Shown: positions 1 to 11,673, numbered from the stretch's first letter. The stretch: 64,000 bases of DNA from Lolium rigidum (GCF_022539505.1 NC_061514.1:326847090-326911089), one strand, 5' to 3'. A program made the numbers and translations. Notes: generated by a model not told the origin, from the sequence alone.

Positions 1-2124
1 TGTTCCATTTGAAACTAATGTATTTTTATGATTGAATTATATCACATACTTGTGATTTTATCCAAGATAGCAATATAGACATGAATTTATATTCTCATTT
101 TAATTTCCTTTTTCTATATGAATCAAATCTATTTGGAATTATATAGAGTTGTTAATCTCAACTCAAAGTATTTCAAAGTTAGTTAATAGGGGTTGGTTTC
201 TTATTTGAGAAGTTGGTTCGTTCACATATGATTTTATGTGAGCATTAATGCTATTAGGATCTTGTATGATTTCCATTACAATCCCACTTGTAAAGTGATT
301 AACACTATAATTTAATACACTTGAAAGGATCTAGAGTAGATATTGGTTCCATCATGATTGATCTTGGTTACAAAGATAAATAGTTGATCACCATTTGTGG
401 GTTTTAACTATAGGACTTAGCATTAGATGTCTCTTATGTTTAGTAATTAAGCATGAGAGTGCAATGCTAGGGTTCTAAGGATATTTACCTAATGGCCATG
501 GGTTTGATTCACAATTATGGTCTAGGTTTATATTGCAATCTCCATAGTGGTGTGTAAACTAGGGTTGAGATACAATTCTAATTTATAGAATTGGGATGAC
601 ATCATATTGCATGTGCTAGGTTTAATCTCCCCAATGCATGGTAAAATGGTTACTTGCTTATTATTTCATGTGCTCCTTTAATTATTAAGGATTTGAGAAT
701 TGGTTTTATCTTCTACCAATTAACTACAATTATTATCCTTAATTTATCATTAAATTAACTACATTGGTTATAGTTCTTTTTATAGTTAACTTTGGTCTTA
801 TGGATGAATGGTTTCTCACCATATTAAATATGGAGTTTTACTCTAAGGTTTTCTTAGGTTCTTAATTGATTAATTAATGAAATATAGGTATGGTAGGATT
901 CTACTTATGATCACCAAATGGTTCACAAGTAAAAGATAAGATATAAACCTAGGGTTGCTTACTAGTTATCTTCCTATAATTTCATGTGGGAATGAAATCT
1001 ACTTATTCTAGTAGGGTTTAACTTATCCTCACATACTTCAAGAGCATGATCATGGTTAGACATGATCCACTTGTTCTTGATATCTTTACCTCAAGTTCTT
1101 AGAGTTTATGATCATCACTCAATTTATAATGATCAAGGTTTGGCTTCCTAAATTATTTCTAATGGAATGGGTTCTCACTTCCATGATCAAGCATTGTCTT
1201 GATCAACTAGGATATATCACTTCTATTTTACTTTCTAGGATGGTCATGGTCATGGTTGTCTCAATAGTTTTATATCCCAGGGAAATGCCCGAGATATTTA
1301 CTTAAAGTTCCCTCAAGAACTGATGGTTTAACCATTTGGATATTTGAATAGATAGAACTAGGATTAGTATGGATGGTCTCTCTCATTTGGGAAGGACTTC
1401 AATGCTAACCTAATATTAGGCTCCATAGAGGTTGATGTGATCATCAAGATCTATGTTTAACATTAATGGTTATCTCTCTCTAGGGTTGTCTTGAAGATGA
1501 TGATTTGAATACTTGGATGTATATCCAAGGTTTAACTCAAGTTTTGTTATTGCTTCTTTAATAATTATAATAGAACTCTCACCTTTCTAGGTTTGATGTA
1601 AAACTATTTGGAATAGGGAAGAATATATATTTCTTAAGTTGAATCTCCTTGTCTTGTTTCCAAGGTTACAGTAGAATGGATATCATAGGGTTTATGATAA
1701 GTGCATGGATTAGTTTAAGACATGGAGAAGATAAGTGAAGAATAGTTTCTCCAATTATTGTTACTTGATTTCCAAATAGATTGATGTTCATAGGTTATGG
1801 CAAGGAATTCAATGTTATGATCTTTAATAAGATCCAAGTAATTGTTCCTTGATTCATATGTTCTTGTGTTGGTTTTAATTCCATTTGATCTAACCCCTTA
1901 GATCAAATCATCTCTACCCAAAACAAAGTTTTAGTAAAGTTACATTGAGGTTTATAGCGCTTGACTTGATGAGCTACTTCAATTCCACCAAGGTCAAGTG
2001 AAACTTCGCTATCGTGGATCTGTTTTACTTTAAAGCGCGAAAATTTCCCAGATTTTCTATGCATGAATGCAATGCACACATCTGTTTACTCTATTTTTGT
2101 AACCCCAATACCTGGGATATTACA
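1..2124 (+). repeat. LTR-like AT-rich sequence, truncated by the window edge
   Basis: About 2.1 kb of AT-rich DNA with no coding potential that ends in CCTGGGATATTACA, a terminus of the TGTAATATCCCAGG...ATTACA type known from cereal gypsy LTRs (Fatima-like; family name recalled, not checked). It lies 11 bases before a primer binding site, the place expected for the end of a 5' LTR. It does not resemble the LTR at 6706-8255 that closes the same internal region. It is therefore either the 3' part of another element inserted there or one half of a recombinant element. The left end is outside the window. Confidence 0.5.
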
Positions 2125-2135
2125 AAGACTTTTTC

Positions 2136-2153
2136 TGGCGCCGTTGCCGGGGA
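2136..2153 (+). other. Primer binding site (tRNA-Asp type)
   Basis: The 18 bases TGGCGCCGTTGCCGGGGA are the complement of the 3' end of plant tRNA-Asp, the usual minus-strand primer site of Athila-like and Sabrina-like gypsy elements. It sits just downstream of an LTR-like end and upstream of the gag-like ORF, so it sets the element's direction as plus. Confidence 0.8.
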
Positions 2154-2311
2154 GAAAAGCATCTCTTCTGCGAGGGAGTCTCTCACTCTCAACTCTTTTA
2201 CTTCGTTATTGTTTTGCTTGCATACTTTATTTTTATCTTGTTTGCATTTTATATCGAAAATCCAAAAAAAATAGTATAGTTTTTATTTGTGTTGTTTACT
2301 TTACTTTGCAA

Positions 2312-3030
2312 AATGAATGTCACTGAAGTTGAGATTCGTACTTTTAAGAACCACGGGGTGAAAGTTTGAAAGATGCTTTGTATAGAATATGTGATGCTCA
2401 TCATAGATGTACTAAGAAATATTCTACTATGATTCTTCTTAGGAAATTTTATGTTGGTATTTCTACTTGGAATAGATATGTTCTAGATACTCTTATTGGT
2501 GGTAATTTCCTAGGTGCTCCCGCTTCGGAAGCCTATGTTTTAATTGAAAGTTTAGTAGGAAGTCCTCCCATTAATGTTGCTAAAACTAAGATCACTTTAG
2601 AAGAGGTGGTAAAAAGACTAGATTCTTTAGAGAAAAGTTTGCCAAATTTACTTTTTGATGCTATACATACTAATGAGTTGATAGGAGGAATGAATAAAAA
2701 ATTGATGTTTTGGAGGGTAGCATTGCAAATGATGATATAACTATTAGAATTGGTAAACTTGAAGAAGCTATGGAAACTTTGAGATCAATTTTTTCCTCTC
2801 TTGGTTTCAAAAAGGAGAGAGCTTTTGTTGGGAAAGAACAAAAATTTATGTATGTCCCTAAGGCACCCAAACCAAAAATCCGTGATATGTTTAAATTTGA
2901 TAAAACTTTTAGTGCAACTAAGAGTAAATTGCATGTTGAATCTTCAGAAGTGTCTAAGGTACTTGATGATACAAATTGTGTTTTGGAAGAAGTAATTGAT
3001 CTTGATGAGTCACCTCTTCACAATACTTGA
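2312..3030 (+). pseudogene. Broken gag-like ORF of the gypsy element
   Basis: An ATG at 2312 opens a short reading frame that stops after about 18 codons. A second frame carries on from about 2366 to 2711, and a third, overlapping at 2710, runs to a stop at 3030. The three together give about 230 residues. The last part has a predicted helical stretch (residues like IGKLEEAMETLRSIFSSLGF) followed by a basic, proline-rich segment and an acidic tail ending DLDESPLHNT. I see no zinc knuckle. Two frameshifts make it non-functional as read. The function as a structural protein is inferred only from its place between primer site and interior. Confidence 0.55.
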
Positions 3031-3899
3031 TTTGCATCCTTTCTGCGTCTATCTCAAAGGCGTTAAAGAAAAGCGCTTATGGGAGACAATCCATGTTTTA
3101 TTTCTGTTATTTTGCTTTGTTGAGTCTTGCAAGTTATTGCTACTGTAATAACCTCTCCTTATCGTTTTTATTTCGTTTTGTGCCAACGGTAGCCTCTAAT
3201 AGAAAGAAAGCAGTGTTTGGGGTATTTACAATTCTGAAACAGAATCTGTGCTGGTCACGAAAAACATTCTTAAAAATCGGCAGAACGTTATTTTGAGCTA
3301 CAAATTTTTGTTCTTATGCCCCAGTATGTTAGCTAACTTTCGTTAGTTTAGCATTTTTAGATTTGAGCAATAGAACTATTTCTTTAATTTCGATCTTTGC
3401 CTGCTGGTCTGTTTTGACAGATTTCTGCGATGTTTTGCATTTGCGTCTTATACTTCGTCTTTTTGAGTTCTTTGTGAAAAAGAGCTTTGGGAGGAAGTAG
3501 CTATAGTAGAATATGTTAAAATGAGTGTTTGATATGTGCCATTACTGAAGCCTTGCTGGTTTGATATATTTTTATTTGCACTAATGTTGCTAATCAATTG
3601 TGCTGAGTTTTGTGTGAAGGAAGTTTTCAAGTGTAGGGAAAAAAGAATGATGCAATAAGATGAAGCATGGACAAGAGCTCAAGCTTGGGGATTTCCCCTG
3701 GACCCCCCAAGAAATATCCAAGAATTACAAGCGTCAAAGCTTGGGGATGCCCAAGGCATCCCCTCTTCATCAACAAAAAAGCACCAGGTCATTTTTCAAC
3801 ACGCTATATTTTTATTCCTTCATGTGATATGTGTTATCCTTGGAGCGTCTTTACTTTTTTCTGTGTGTTTACTTTCAATAAAGTTGGATCCCATCATTC

Positions 3900-4045
3900 A
3901 TGTTTACTTTGGAGTGAGACACGCTCCACCGCTTTGCATATTTACTTTGGAGTGAGACACGCTCCGCTGTTTTGCATGTTTATTTTGGAGTGAGACACGC
4001 TCCACTGTTATGCATTTTGCGTTGGAGAGAGACACCCTCCACTTT
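3900..4045 (+). repeat. Short tandem repeat, about 38 bp x 4, hairpin-forming
   Basis: Four consecutive copies of TTTACTTTGGAGTGAGACACGCTCC plus a variable spacer (copies at about 3903, 3940, 3979 and 4018). Each unit contains the imperfect inverted repeat GGAGTG...CACGCTCC, so each could fold as a small stem. The last copy is the most diverged. It lies in the non-coding interior of the gypsy element. Confidence 0.75.
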
Positions 4046-4436
4046 TACATTTATTTGAGTTTCAATAGCTCTCTGGACATTTACTTGTTTTTCATATATG
4101 AGAGTAGTTTGGTTTCATTTGGTTGGCGTTCGAAGCATGAAAAAAGTTTTATGTGTATGTGATGCAAACGGAAGCATTTTTAGACTATGGCATAGTTATT
4201 TTTGCATATCTTGCTAGATGTTATTCTCATGACGAGCTTGTTAATTATTTTTCATTATGATTAGTCTCAAATAATGAGAGTGTTTAGTGTGCCATTGAAA
4301 GTTCAATGCATTTTTTTAGCATACAATAGAAAAGAATAATATTGTGGTATACGAATGTTTTTATTTGGGTTGACTTGGCACATGTTTTGCAACATGTTAT
4401 GACTACATTCCAGTCAATTCTTGCCTCTATGATCAT

Positions 4437-4677
4437 TTAGTTTGCAACTTGTGTATCACTTCATGCTTTGATTAATATATTTTATCGTTGTGCATGATTA
4501 TGGCCATTATGCTCTCTTAGTTGGTCGCACCCGGTCTTTTTCTAGCCTCCATTTGTATGAGTATTTTATTCATGCATCCAACCACAAAAACCAAATATGC
4601 CAAAGTGTCCACCATATCTACCTATATGTGGTATTTTATTGTCATTCCATAGTAGTTTGCTCGTGTGCTACCTTTAA
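4437..4677 (+). repeat. Direct repeat R1, first copy (second copy 5231-5473)
   Basis: About 240 bases starting TTAGTTTGCAACTTGTGTATC are repeated nearly unchanged at 5231-5473. Both end in GTGCTACCTTTAAA and then diverge. The duplication is inside the gypsy interior and explains why similar short ORFs appear twice. Confidence 0.85.
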
Positions 4678-5080
4678 AACATTCAAACAGTTCCTCGTTT
4701 TGTGACATTGTTTTTAGCTCATGAGGAAATAAATTAAAATTGTGGTTGTCGTCTTCCATACTAGTTAAGTAACTCATAGACTCGCGAGTTTCATCTTGCT
4801 TGTCACATAAAAAAGTATATAAAAAAAGAGCTGGTTTGACCACAACTTTCAATAGGGGAAGAAAATAGGAAAATTATAAGAAAAAGACACTCCTCCATGG
4901 TTTGTGATTGCTTCGTCGGCACCCGAGGATTCGGTTATCCATGGTATGTGTAAGCAAAGGTTGAGAGGAGTGTCACAATTTTATAAGTAGTATAAATGAA
5001 AAGAGGTTTCGCCCAAATATTTCGGAACCGCTCTCAAACTTGCTTAGTATGGAAGATGAAAATAGCTTTTTTTTACTACT

Positions 5081-5233
5081 CGTTGACATGAACAACCACC
5101 TCTCAAAAGTGCATTTTATACTCTTGTTGTTTCAATAAAAAGCTCTAGCACATGAGTGATCTTACTTGCCTCTAAAGAGAGACCTTTTTTACTTTTATGT
5201 TGAGTCTCCACCTTCTAGTTTATGCACCACTTA
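5081..5233 (+). repeat. Direct repeat R2, first copy (second copy 6101-6252)
   Basis: About 150 bases starting CGTTGACAT and containing CACCTCTCAAAAGTGCATTT recur at 6101-6252. The first copy runs straight into the second copy of R1. The two overlapping duplications indicate that this part of the element grew by unequal recombination or template switching. Confidence 0.8.
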
Positions 5234-6705
5234 GTTTGCAACTTGTGTATCACTTTATGCTTTGATTAATATATTTTGTCGTTTTGCATGATTATGGCCA
5301 TTATGCTCTCTTAGTTGGTCGCACCCGGTCTTTTTCTAGCCTCCATTTGTATGAGTATTTTATTCATGCATCCAACCACCAAAAACCAAATATGCCAAAG
5401 TGTCCACCATATCTACCTATATGTGGTATTTCATTGCCATTTCATAGTAGTTTGCTCATGTGCTACCTTTAAATTTCAAAGTATTATATTTTTGTTGCTC
5501 ATGAGAAAGTAGTAAAAAATGACTATTGTGCCTAGCGTGTATTCCTTGTGTAACCGTATCTCTTTTAAGTTGCTTGTTGTGATAAGCATTGAAATATTGG
5601 GGACACCTCAGCGTGCTTTGCCGCTGAATATCATGTGGATTGCTATGCATGTTCATCTTATCTGAAATGAAGGAGATTATCCATGCAAAATAGTTTGAGT
5701 ATACATTTTTGTTAGAGAAGAATATTGGGCCGCTAACCGAAGCCATGTATCATGGTGGAAGTTTCAGTTGAACAAATCCTCAATCTCTTATGAGAAAGCT
5801 TCTAGCAATAAAAAAATAAGAGAAGTCCATTTATCTGTTGCTCGTGTCGTTCCGGTATGGATGTCCCAAGTTGAAGATGCTTTAAAAATGAGAAATCAAA
5901 AGCAGTGCATCTCCTAGGACCTTTGTACAGGAGACACGGGGGTACCCCTTTGTGATACTCGGTTAAAACAACTTGTATATGATGAGAGCTAATGATGATC
6001 CGAGGTGAGTAGGACGAGGTGTGAGCACTAGTAGCAATTATGCATGAGGCTTGCGATTTAGAAGTAGCACTTTTGCACAACCTATATGCTTTGTACTTAC
6101 CGTTGACATCATCCACCTCTCAAAAGTGCATTTTATACTCTTGTTGTTTCAATAAAAAGCTCTAGCACATGAGTGATCTTACTTGCCTCTCAAAAAGAGA
6201 CCTTCTTTTACTTTTATGTTGAGTCTCCACCTTCTAGTTTATGCACCACTTATGAGAGCATAGTTGTCATTCTTAGTTTTATGTGCATGGTCCCAAGATT
6301 TTATTGATTGATTCATAATTATGGTATTGCTTGTTCAAACTTTTTGTTTCTAGTCATCCTTATAATCTTTTAAAGGTGTCCAAGCATTTATGTTTTGCTT
6401 CTACTTATGGGACATGCTGAGTACCACTTTATTGTGTATCTATGCTATGCTCTTCACAATCACTTTGCTTTCCATGCACGTTATACATTTTCTTTTGTTT
6501 GATTACTATTCATGTTTTAGCATGGTTATTAAGTTCCATTGTTTGATTATATCTATCATGCTTATGTTAGGATTCTATGATTCCAGCTATGTTTGTTTTT
6601 ACACTTAGATTGATCAAAGTAGTGTGACAGCATGTCACCTCATAAATTATTTGTTTGTTATCACTTACCTACTCGAGGACGAGCAGGAGTTAAGCTTGAG
6701 AATCT

Positions 6706-8255
6706 TGATACGTCCCAAACGTATCTATAATTTTTGATGCTACATGCTTGTTTTGTTACAATTCTTATATGTTTTATGTGCACTTTTCCACATTTTTTAG
6801 CATTTTCTGGGACTAACCTATTAACGCAGTGCCGGTGCCAGCTCCTATTTTCTGCTGTTTTTTTGTTTCAGAAAAGTTGTACATGAATGTTTCTCGGAAT
6901 TGGACGAAACAAAATCCCAGAGTCTTATTTTTTCGGGACGAAGACGGAGCCAGAAGGACACGCGCAGGAGAGCTACCACGTGGCAGTACATAGGGCAGGC
7001 GCGGCCCCACCCTTGGCCGCGCCTGGCCCATGTACTGGCGCCTCATCGCCTCGTTTGCTCTGCCCTTCCGCCTATTTATTCCTCGTATCGAGAAAACCCC
7101 AGGGACCCGAGTCTCCATCCACGAAACGTTCCGACGCCGCTGTTAACCGAAACCATAGTTCGGGAGGGTTCTGCAGTCCATCCCGGCACCCTGCCGGAGA
7201 GGGAAATCACCGCCGGAGGCCTCTACATCACCATGTCTTCATCTGAGGTGATGCGTGAGTAGTCCTCCACGAGACCATGGGTCCATAGCAGTAGCTAGAT
7301 GGCTGTCCTCTCCTTGTTGTGCTTCATGTATAGATCTTGTGAGCTGCCTAACATGATCAAGATCATCTATTTGTAATTGCTACATGTTGGTTTGATGTGG
7401 ATCCGATTTATAGAGAGATTGCTTGGTTGAGATTATGTATTATGTTATTATGATCTTGCATGCTCTCCGTTTCTAGTAGATGATCTAGCCAAGTAGATGC
7501 TAGCGACTCCAAGAGGGAGTATTTATGCTCGATAGTGGGTTCATGCCTCTATTTAACCATGGGAAGTGACATTGTTCTCTACGGTTGTAGATGTGTTGTT
7601 GCTACTAGGGAGAAAACAACGGTGTTCTATTCAAGGGTAGTTTCATCGTTTACTTTACACACATTGCTTAAAGCGATAGTCCGTTGCTTGCAACTTAATA
7701 TCGGAGGGTGTCGCGGATGCAATCCTGAAGGTGGATTATTAGTCATAGATGCAGTTGGATTACGGTCTATGTATATTGTTGTAATGCCCGCATACTTTCA
7801 TAGCATGTATTCTGCACCAACCATTAACGTAGAATCTTTGTTTGTTAATTGCCCATCTGTAATTTGTTTACCTAGCTATTTATTTTATTGGGGAGGCGCC
7901 TCTAGTGAACTGTGGACCCCGGTCCTTCTTCTTTTAATTGCAATCTTCTACAACATTTTCATGTTCTGTTCTCTGCAAACAATTCTTCTTCCACACGGTT
8001 CGTTTAATCCTTTGTTTTCAGCAAAACCAGTGAGCTTGACAACCTCGCCGAAAGTTGGGGACAAAGTACTTGGTTGTTTGTGTGCAGGTCTCCACGTTGC
8101 TGCTGACGCCGGCAGTGCGCCCTGCCACGAGTTGGTTCGCAACACCTCGGGAGAGAACGTTTTTCTCCTACTGGTCGATAAACCGTAGTTTCTTACTGAG
8201 GGAAAACTTCCTGTTGTGCTCATCATACCTTCCTCTCGGGGTTCCACTCAACGTT
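6706..8255 (+). repeat. 3' LTR of the gypsy element, 3' end missing
   Basis: Starts TGATACGTCCCAAACGTATC directly after the purine-rich segment GCAGGAGTTAAGCTTGAGAATCT. It contains a TATA-like box (CTATTTATTCC near 7070) after a GC-rich stretch, as expected for the U3/R border. About 1.55 kb are present. The sequence breaks off near 8255, just before the usual CA end, where CACTA transposase sequence begins on the other strand. ORFs of 100-217 codons inside it are chance frames. Confidence 0.75.
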
Positions 8256-9244
8256 GCGCATAAATTTTCCTTCATCAACTCCACGCCCAGCAGGTGCCTC
8301 AACTTCGCGTCTTTCTTACGTTCTTCCATGTGCCATCGCAACAACTTGGCATGCTCTTTGTTTCTGAATAAACGTTTCAACCGTGGTATCATGAGAGCAT
8401 ACCACATCACCTTCGTAGGAACCCTCTTCCTGGGTGGCTCGCCCTCAACATCACCAGGGTCATCTCTTCTGATCTTATACCGCAATGCACCGCATATCGG
8501 GCATTTATTCAAATTCTCGTAATTCTCACCGCAGCAAAGGATACAGTAATTAATGCATGCATGTATCTTCTGCACATCTAATCCAAGAGGGCAGAGAAGC
8601 TTCTTCGCTTCATACGTACTGGCGGGCAATTCATTCTTTCTTTGAAGCAGCTTCTTTAATATTATCAGCAATTTTTCAAATCCCGAGTCAGTCACACCGG
8701 CATCTGCCTTCCATTTCAGCAATTTCAATAGGCTACCCATCTTTCTCTGCCCATCTTCACAACCTGGGTACAATAATTTTTGGTGGTCCTCTAACATCTT
8801 GTCGAACTGCAACCTCTCCTTATCTGTGCCACAGTCTCTCCTTGCATCAGAAATGGCCCGACGAAGATCATCATCACCAGGATCATCTGGTGCCTGTTCT
8901 TCACCTCCTTCTTCTTCATTGTCTTCCATTGCGGTATCATCGTATTCAGAGAACATAGATTAGTACTGGTCATTGTTATCTTCTTCTTCATTGTCGTCTT
9001 CCATCATAACCCCTTCTTCTCCGTGCTTGGTCCAAACATTATAGCCGGACATGAATCTGAACCGAAGCAGGTGGCTCTGAATGTCTCTTGAGCAAGAGTA
9101 ATCCTTCTCATTCTTACATTTCATACATGGACAACAAATAAAACCTTGCTTCGACTTGTTGGCCTCGGCCACAAGCAGGAAAGATTGCACGCCCTCTCTG
9201 AAAGCGGGATCACATCGGTTACCGTACATCCATGGATGACTCAT
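8256..9244 (-). pseudogene. CACTA transposase, N-terminal part (TNP2-like)
   Basis: Begins with MSHPWMYGNR and a cysteine motif CCPCMKCKN, the pattern of the plant transposase-associated N-terminal domain, followed by an acidic linker. A TAA stop interrupts the same frame near 8960. The frame then continues with a region containing NYCILCCGENYENLNKCPIC and PRLKRLFRNKEHAKLLRWH, typical of the start of the TNP2-family transposase. The catalytic region is absent because the fragment ends near 8256. The internal stop and truncation make it non-functional. In life this protein cuts and rejoins the element's ends. Confidence 0.85.
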
Positions 9245-9524
9245 CTACATCATAAGTACAATTATGTATCATATGCAATCACCATGCTAAAATTAGTATT
9301 GTGCGGACTATGTATACGAGAAAATAGTTGCTAACCTTTTAGGATAAAAAAGAGGGGAAATCTTATCAAATAAAATCAAGTGGCATTCTCACAAACATTT
9401 CATCAAACACCTCTTGTGCACATGAAGAAAAAAAGAGCTAGCATAAACCTCCACCTTTCACCACCAAGAAAAAAAATGTAGGGAGTTGGGGGGCTGGCTG
9501 TGTATATATAGGCCTGGACCTTTT

Positions 9525-9735
9525 GTCGCGGGCCGTACCACGACCCGCGGCAAAATGGGTGCTAGCAGGCCGCGGACAGCCTCAGACCCCTTTTGTCGCG
9601 GGTCGTGGTATGGCCCGCGACAAAAGGCCTAGAGCGCTCCAGCTGGTTTCGGGGCGACGTGGCCAGGCTATTTGTCGCAGCTCCAGATACGGCCGCGACA
9701 AAAGGCTTGGACGAAAGCCCTGTTTTCCACTAGTG
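9525..9735 (-). repeat. CACTA terminus and subterminal repeats
   Basis: Terminal CACTAGTG at 9735, then several copies in both orientations of the motif TTTGTCGCGG(G)CCG / CGGCCCGCGACAAAA at about 9527, 9592, 9617, 9669 and 9691. In CACTA elements such subterminal arrays are the binding sites of the transposase partner protein. Here they form local inverted repeats (for example 9591-9627). Confidence 0.8.
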
Positions 9736-9738
9736 ACA

Positions 9739-10449
9739 ATGAGCTAACACACCAAAAGAAAGCAGCACCGGTGGAGAGCTCCAAAAGATTCCTTCAAAGC
9801 TATCTGGAATCCCTCCTAGTGATCAAGCAAAATGAGGTGGTGAATGTCGATAAGGGCAAACAAGTGGCATTGTATGTGCAAGGATTTCGAAAGGAGAAAC
9901 ACCAGGGAGATGGGCATCAGAAGGTGAAGCAGAAATGGACGCCACCGGAGGTGGGGACAGTGAAGCTCAATGTTGATGGAGCTTTCGATCAAGACGAACA
10001 CGTGGGCGCCGGTATGATCCTTAGAGACAAAAAAGGGGAGGTGATCATTGCGGCCTGTAGGCGGCCGCAGAACTGCAGTGATGCACTAGAGGCAGAGCTC
10101 GCAGCGATGGAAGAAGGAATAGACATGTCCCTGCATTGGTCTTCTGGAGACATCACACTTGAGTCTGACTGCCTGATGGAGATCAAGCTCACGGGAGAAC
10201 AGATGGTGAATGCGTCTCGTCATGGTATGCGAATAAATGTCATCCGTCAAAGGTTTAAGGAAAGGAAGGTAGCAGTAAAGAAAATTAGTCGTGAGGCCAA
10301 TGGTGCTAGTCATGGTTTAGCACAACTACGTAGAGTACATGGTAGAACAACAATGTGGCTACGTGGTTTTCCATCGGAGATTGCCTCGGCGATCACCCTT
10401 TATTGTATTCGCCTGAACTTTTAATATATAATCTCTTTTCCTTGCAAAA
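9739..10449 (+). pseudogene. LINE 3' end with RNase H domain
   Basis: An open frame runs to a stop at 10424. It carries an RNase H fold of the plant LINE type: WTPPEVGTVKLNVDGAF (first Asp), EAELAAMEEG (Glu), LESDCLMEIK (second Asp) and a C-terminal NGASHGLAQL. This domain follows the reverse transcriptase in plant L1 elements. An A-rich tail (CTTGCAAAAAAG) follows near 10445, marking the 3' end. Everything upstream of about 9737 is replaced by the CACTA terminus, so the endonuclease and reverse transcriptase are missing. A domesticated RNase H gene is possible but less likely, since there is no start codon of its own in context. Confidence 0.65.
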
Positions 10450-10544
10450 AAGAGGCATGCTGGTGGAAGAAAGTCGTGTTGGCGTCACCTTCACTCATCC
10501 ACACCACCTTCACCCTCTGTCTAGCCATCATACACTCAAGTGTG

Positions 10545-11400
10545 GTAAGTCCAAGTTATGTGTGCTTCAACCTCACGTGCAATGAACGTTCTCATCCTCA
10601 GTGAGTTGCCTCGTCTCCATGGCAACGTCCAGCCAGTATATGACCTTCCACACTATCATAAGCAGCAGTTTTACCGACCCCACCTTCTTGTCTGCTCATC
10701 TCATCGATTGGCGAGCCATGTGCTTCAGCTTAGCAACAAGGCGGCGAAAGGGATTAGGGTTCTCCATCAATGACAGCCCACGCGGAATCCACCACCGCTT
10801 GAAAGCCCTCCAATTTCACCCAATACCGCTCGAACTGGAACCGCTTCCGGCCAGCGGCTGGGGACAGTGATCCGAGATTATTTTTTGAAAGGAAAGCGGT
10901 GGAGGAGGCCCCCACAGCGAGTTTTGTTTTTATGAATAATAAGAACCAAAATTCACATCCCTAGGGATTTGAACTTGGGTGGCTAGGTTGTACATCTACT
11001 CCACTAGCCAAGTGAGTTAGGCTCACTTCTTTGATCCGAGATTATTGTCGATAAACAGCGCAAAAGAGCAACTACTATGCAGCTCGTTCCAGTCGGGAAC
11101 ACCCTATCCAACCTAACAAGCGTGGGAGAGTCACGCTCATTCAACAACATATATCTCCTACCATGGAGGTAGATCTCCTTCAACGCGCAATTATTTAGGA
11201 AACGGCGGAAACAACCCATCATGTGGATGTGAAGGTTATTGTTATTCTTGCCTTCGTCACGGTAGATCACGTTGAAGTCCCCACGGAGGCCCATAGTCTA
11301 GCGCGGGCTTCCCTTACCTCTCGCATCTCCAAGAGGAAGGGAGTCAAGGGAGTAAGAGACCATACACACAAGTCTACCACCACGGCGTCCCCTCTTGAGG
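10545..11400 (-). mobile_element. LINE fragment (endonuclease region), split by a SINE
   Basis: Read on the minus strand: GLRGDFNVIYRDEGKNNN (endonuclease GDFN motif), ERDSPTLVRLDRVF, then SDHCP at the SINE insertion point, and beyond the SINE FERYWVKLEGFQ and a helical stretch, as between endonuclease and reverse transcriptase in plant L1 elements. Several frameshifts and stops are present. The SINE at 10883-11031 interrupts it exactly at the SDH motif. The right limit is uncertain; faint similarity continues to about 11400. Confidence 0.65.
10883..11031 (-). mobile_element. SINE (tRNA-derived), 149 bp, with 15-bp target duplication
   Basis: Flanked by identical copies of TGATCCGAGATTATT (10868-10882 and 11032-11046). 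On the minus strand the insert begins near GTGAGCCTAACTCACTTGGC, has an A-box-like TGGCTAGTGGAG and a B-box-like GTTCAAATCCC about 45 bases apart, and ends in a short run next to the target duplication. This is the anatomy of a tRNA-derived SINE such as cereal Au. It splits the LINE fragment. Confidence 0.8.
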
Positions 11401-11673
11401 GTTCACCCTTGCGGAGTTGCGGTGACACCGGTGAGGTCAACATGTGCACTATCCAGCTACACCACCCGGGCCCTAGCTCTTCCAAGGCACAATAATACCC
11501 CCTCTTGTCTCGGCCGTACGCAAGCAGAAATACGCGTCAAAGTTCGTGCCTAGAGTTTCCATAACAATAAAGAGAGACACAACAGCCAGTTTACCTGTGT
11601 CTCACGGCACTCAGCAAATCACGTTACCCGCAAATCTCAGCAGTTCATTGTTGCCAAATCATCTCTTGTCATC

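Larger units (their letters stand above)
2125..8255 (+). mobile_element. Non-autonomous Ty3/gypsy element (Sabrina/WHAM-like), internal region plus 3' LTR
   Basis: In order: primer site (2136), broken gag-like ORF (2312-3030), more than 3.6 kb of non-coding DNA with internal repeats, a purine-rich stretch just before 6706, and a 3' LTR starting TGATACGTCCC. The block around 3685-3775 with repeated AAGCTTGGGGAT motifs and the phrase CGAGGACGAGCAGGAGTTAAGCTTG before the LTR are familiar from non-coding cereal gypsy families such as Sabrina. No protease, reverse transcriptase, RNase H or integrase can be found in any frame, so it would need enzymes from elsewhere. Its right end is cut off by a CACTA element. 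The family name is from memory. Confidence 0.7.
8256..9735 (-). mobile_element. CACTA (En/Spm) transposon fragment, 5' end
   Basis: Read on the minus strand it begins with the terminal sequence CACTAGTGGAAAACAGGG at 9735, followed by subterminal repeats rich in TTTTGTCGCGGGCCG and then the start of a transposase gene. It stops abruptly near 8256 against LTR sequence, so the rest of the transposase and the other terminus are missing. The three bases after the terminus are ACA; the partner target duplication cannot be checked because the left end is lost. Confidence 0.85.

Noticed and set aside
3900..4045. CRISPR-like regular repeats
   Set aside because: Eukaryotic context, four diverged copies without unique spacers; a simple minisatellite in a retrotransposon.
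7535..8188. 217-codon open frame
   Set aside because: Lies inside the gypsy 3' LTR, starts at a chance codon and has no domain; the LTR explains the sequence.
8557..8958. 133-codon plus-strand frame
   Set aside because: It is the opposite strand of the CACTA transposase.
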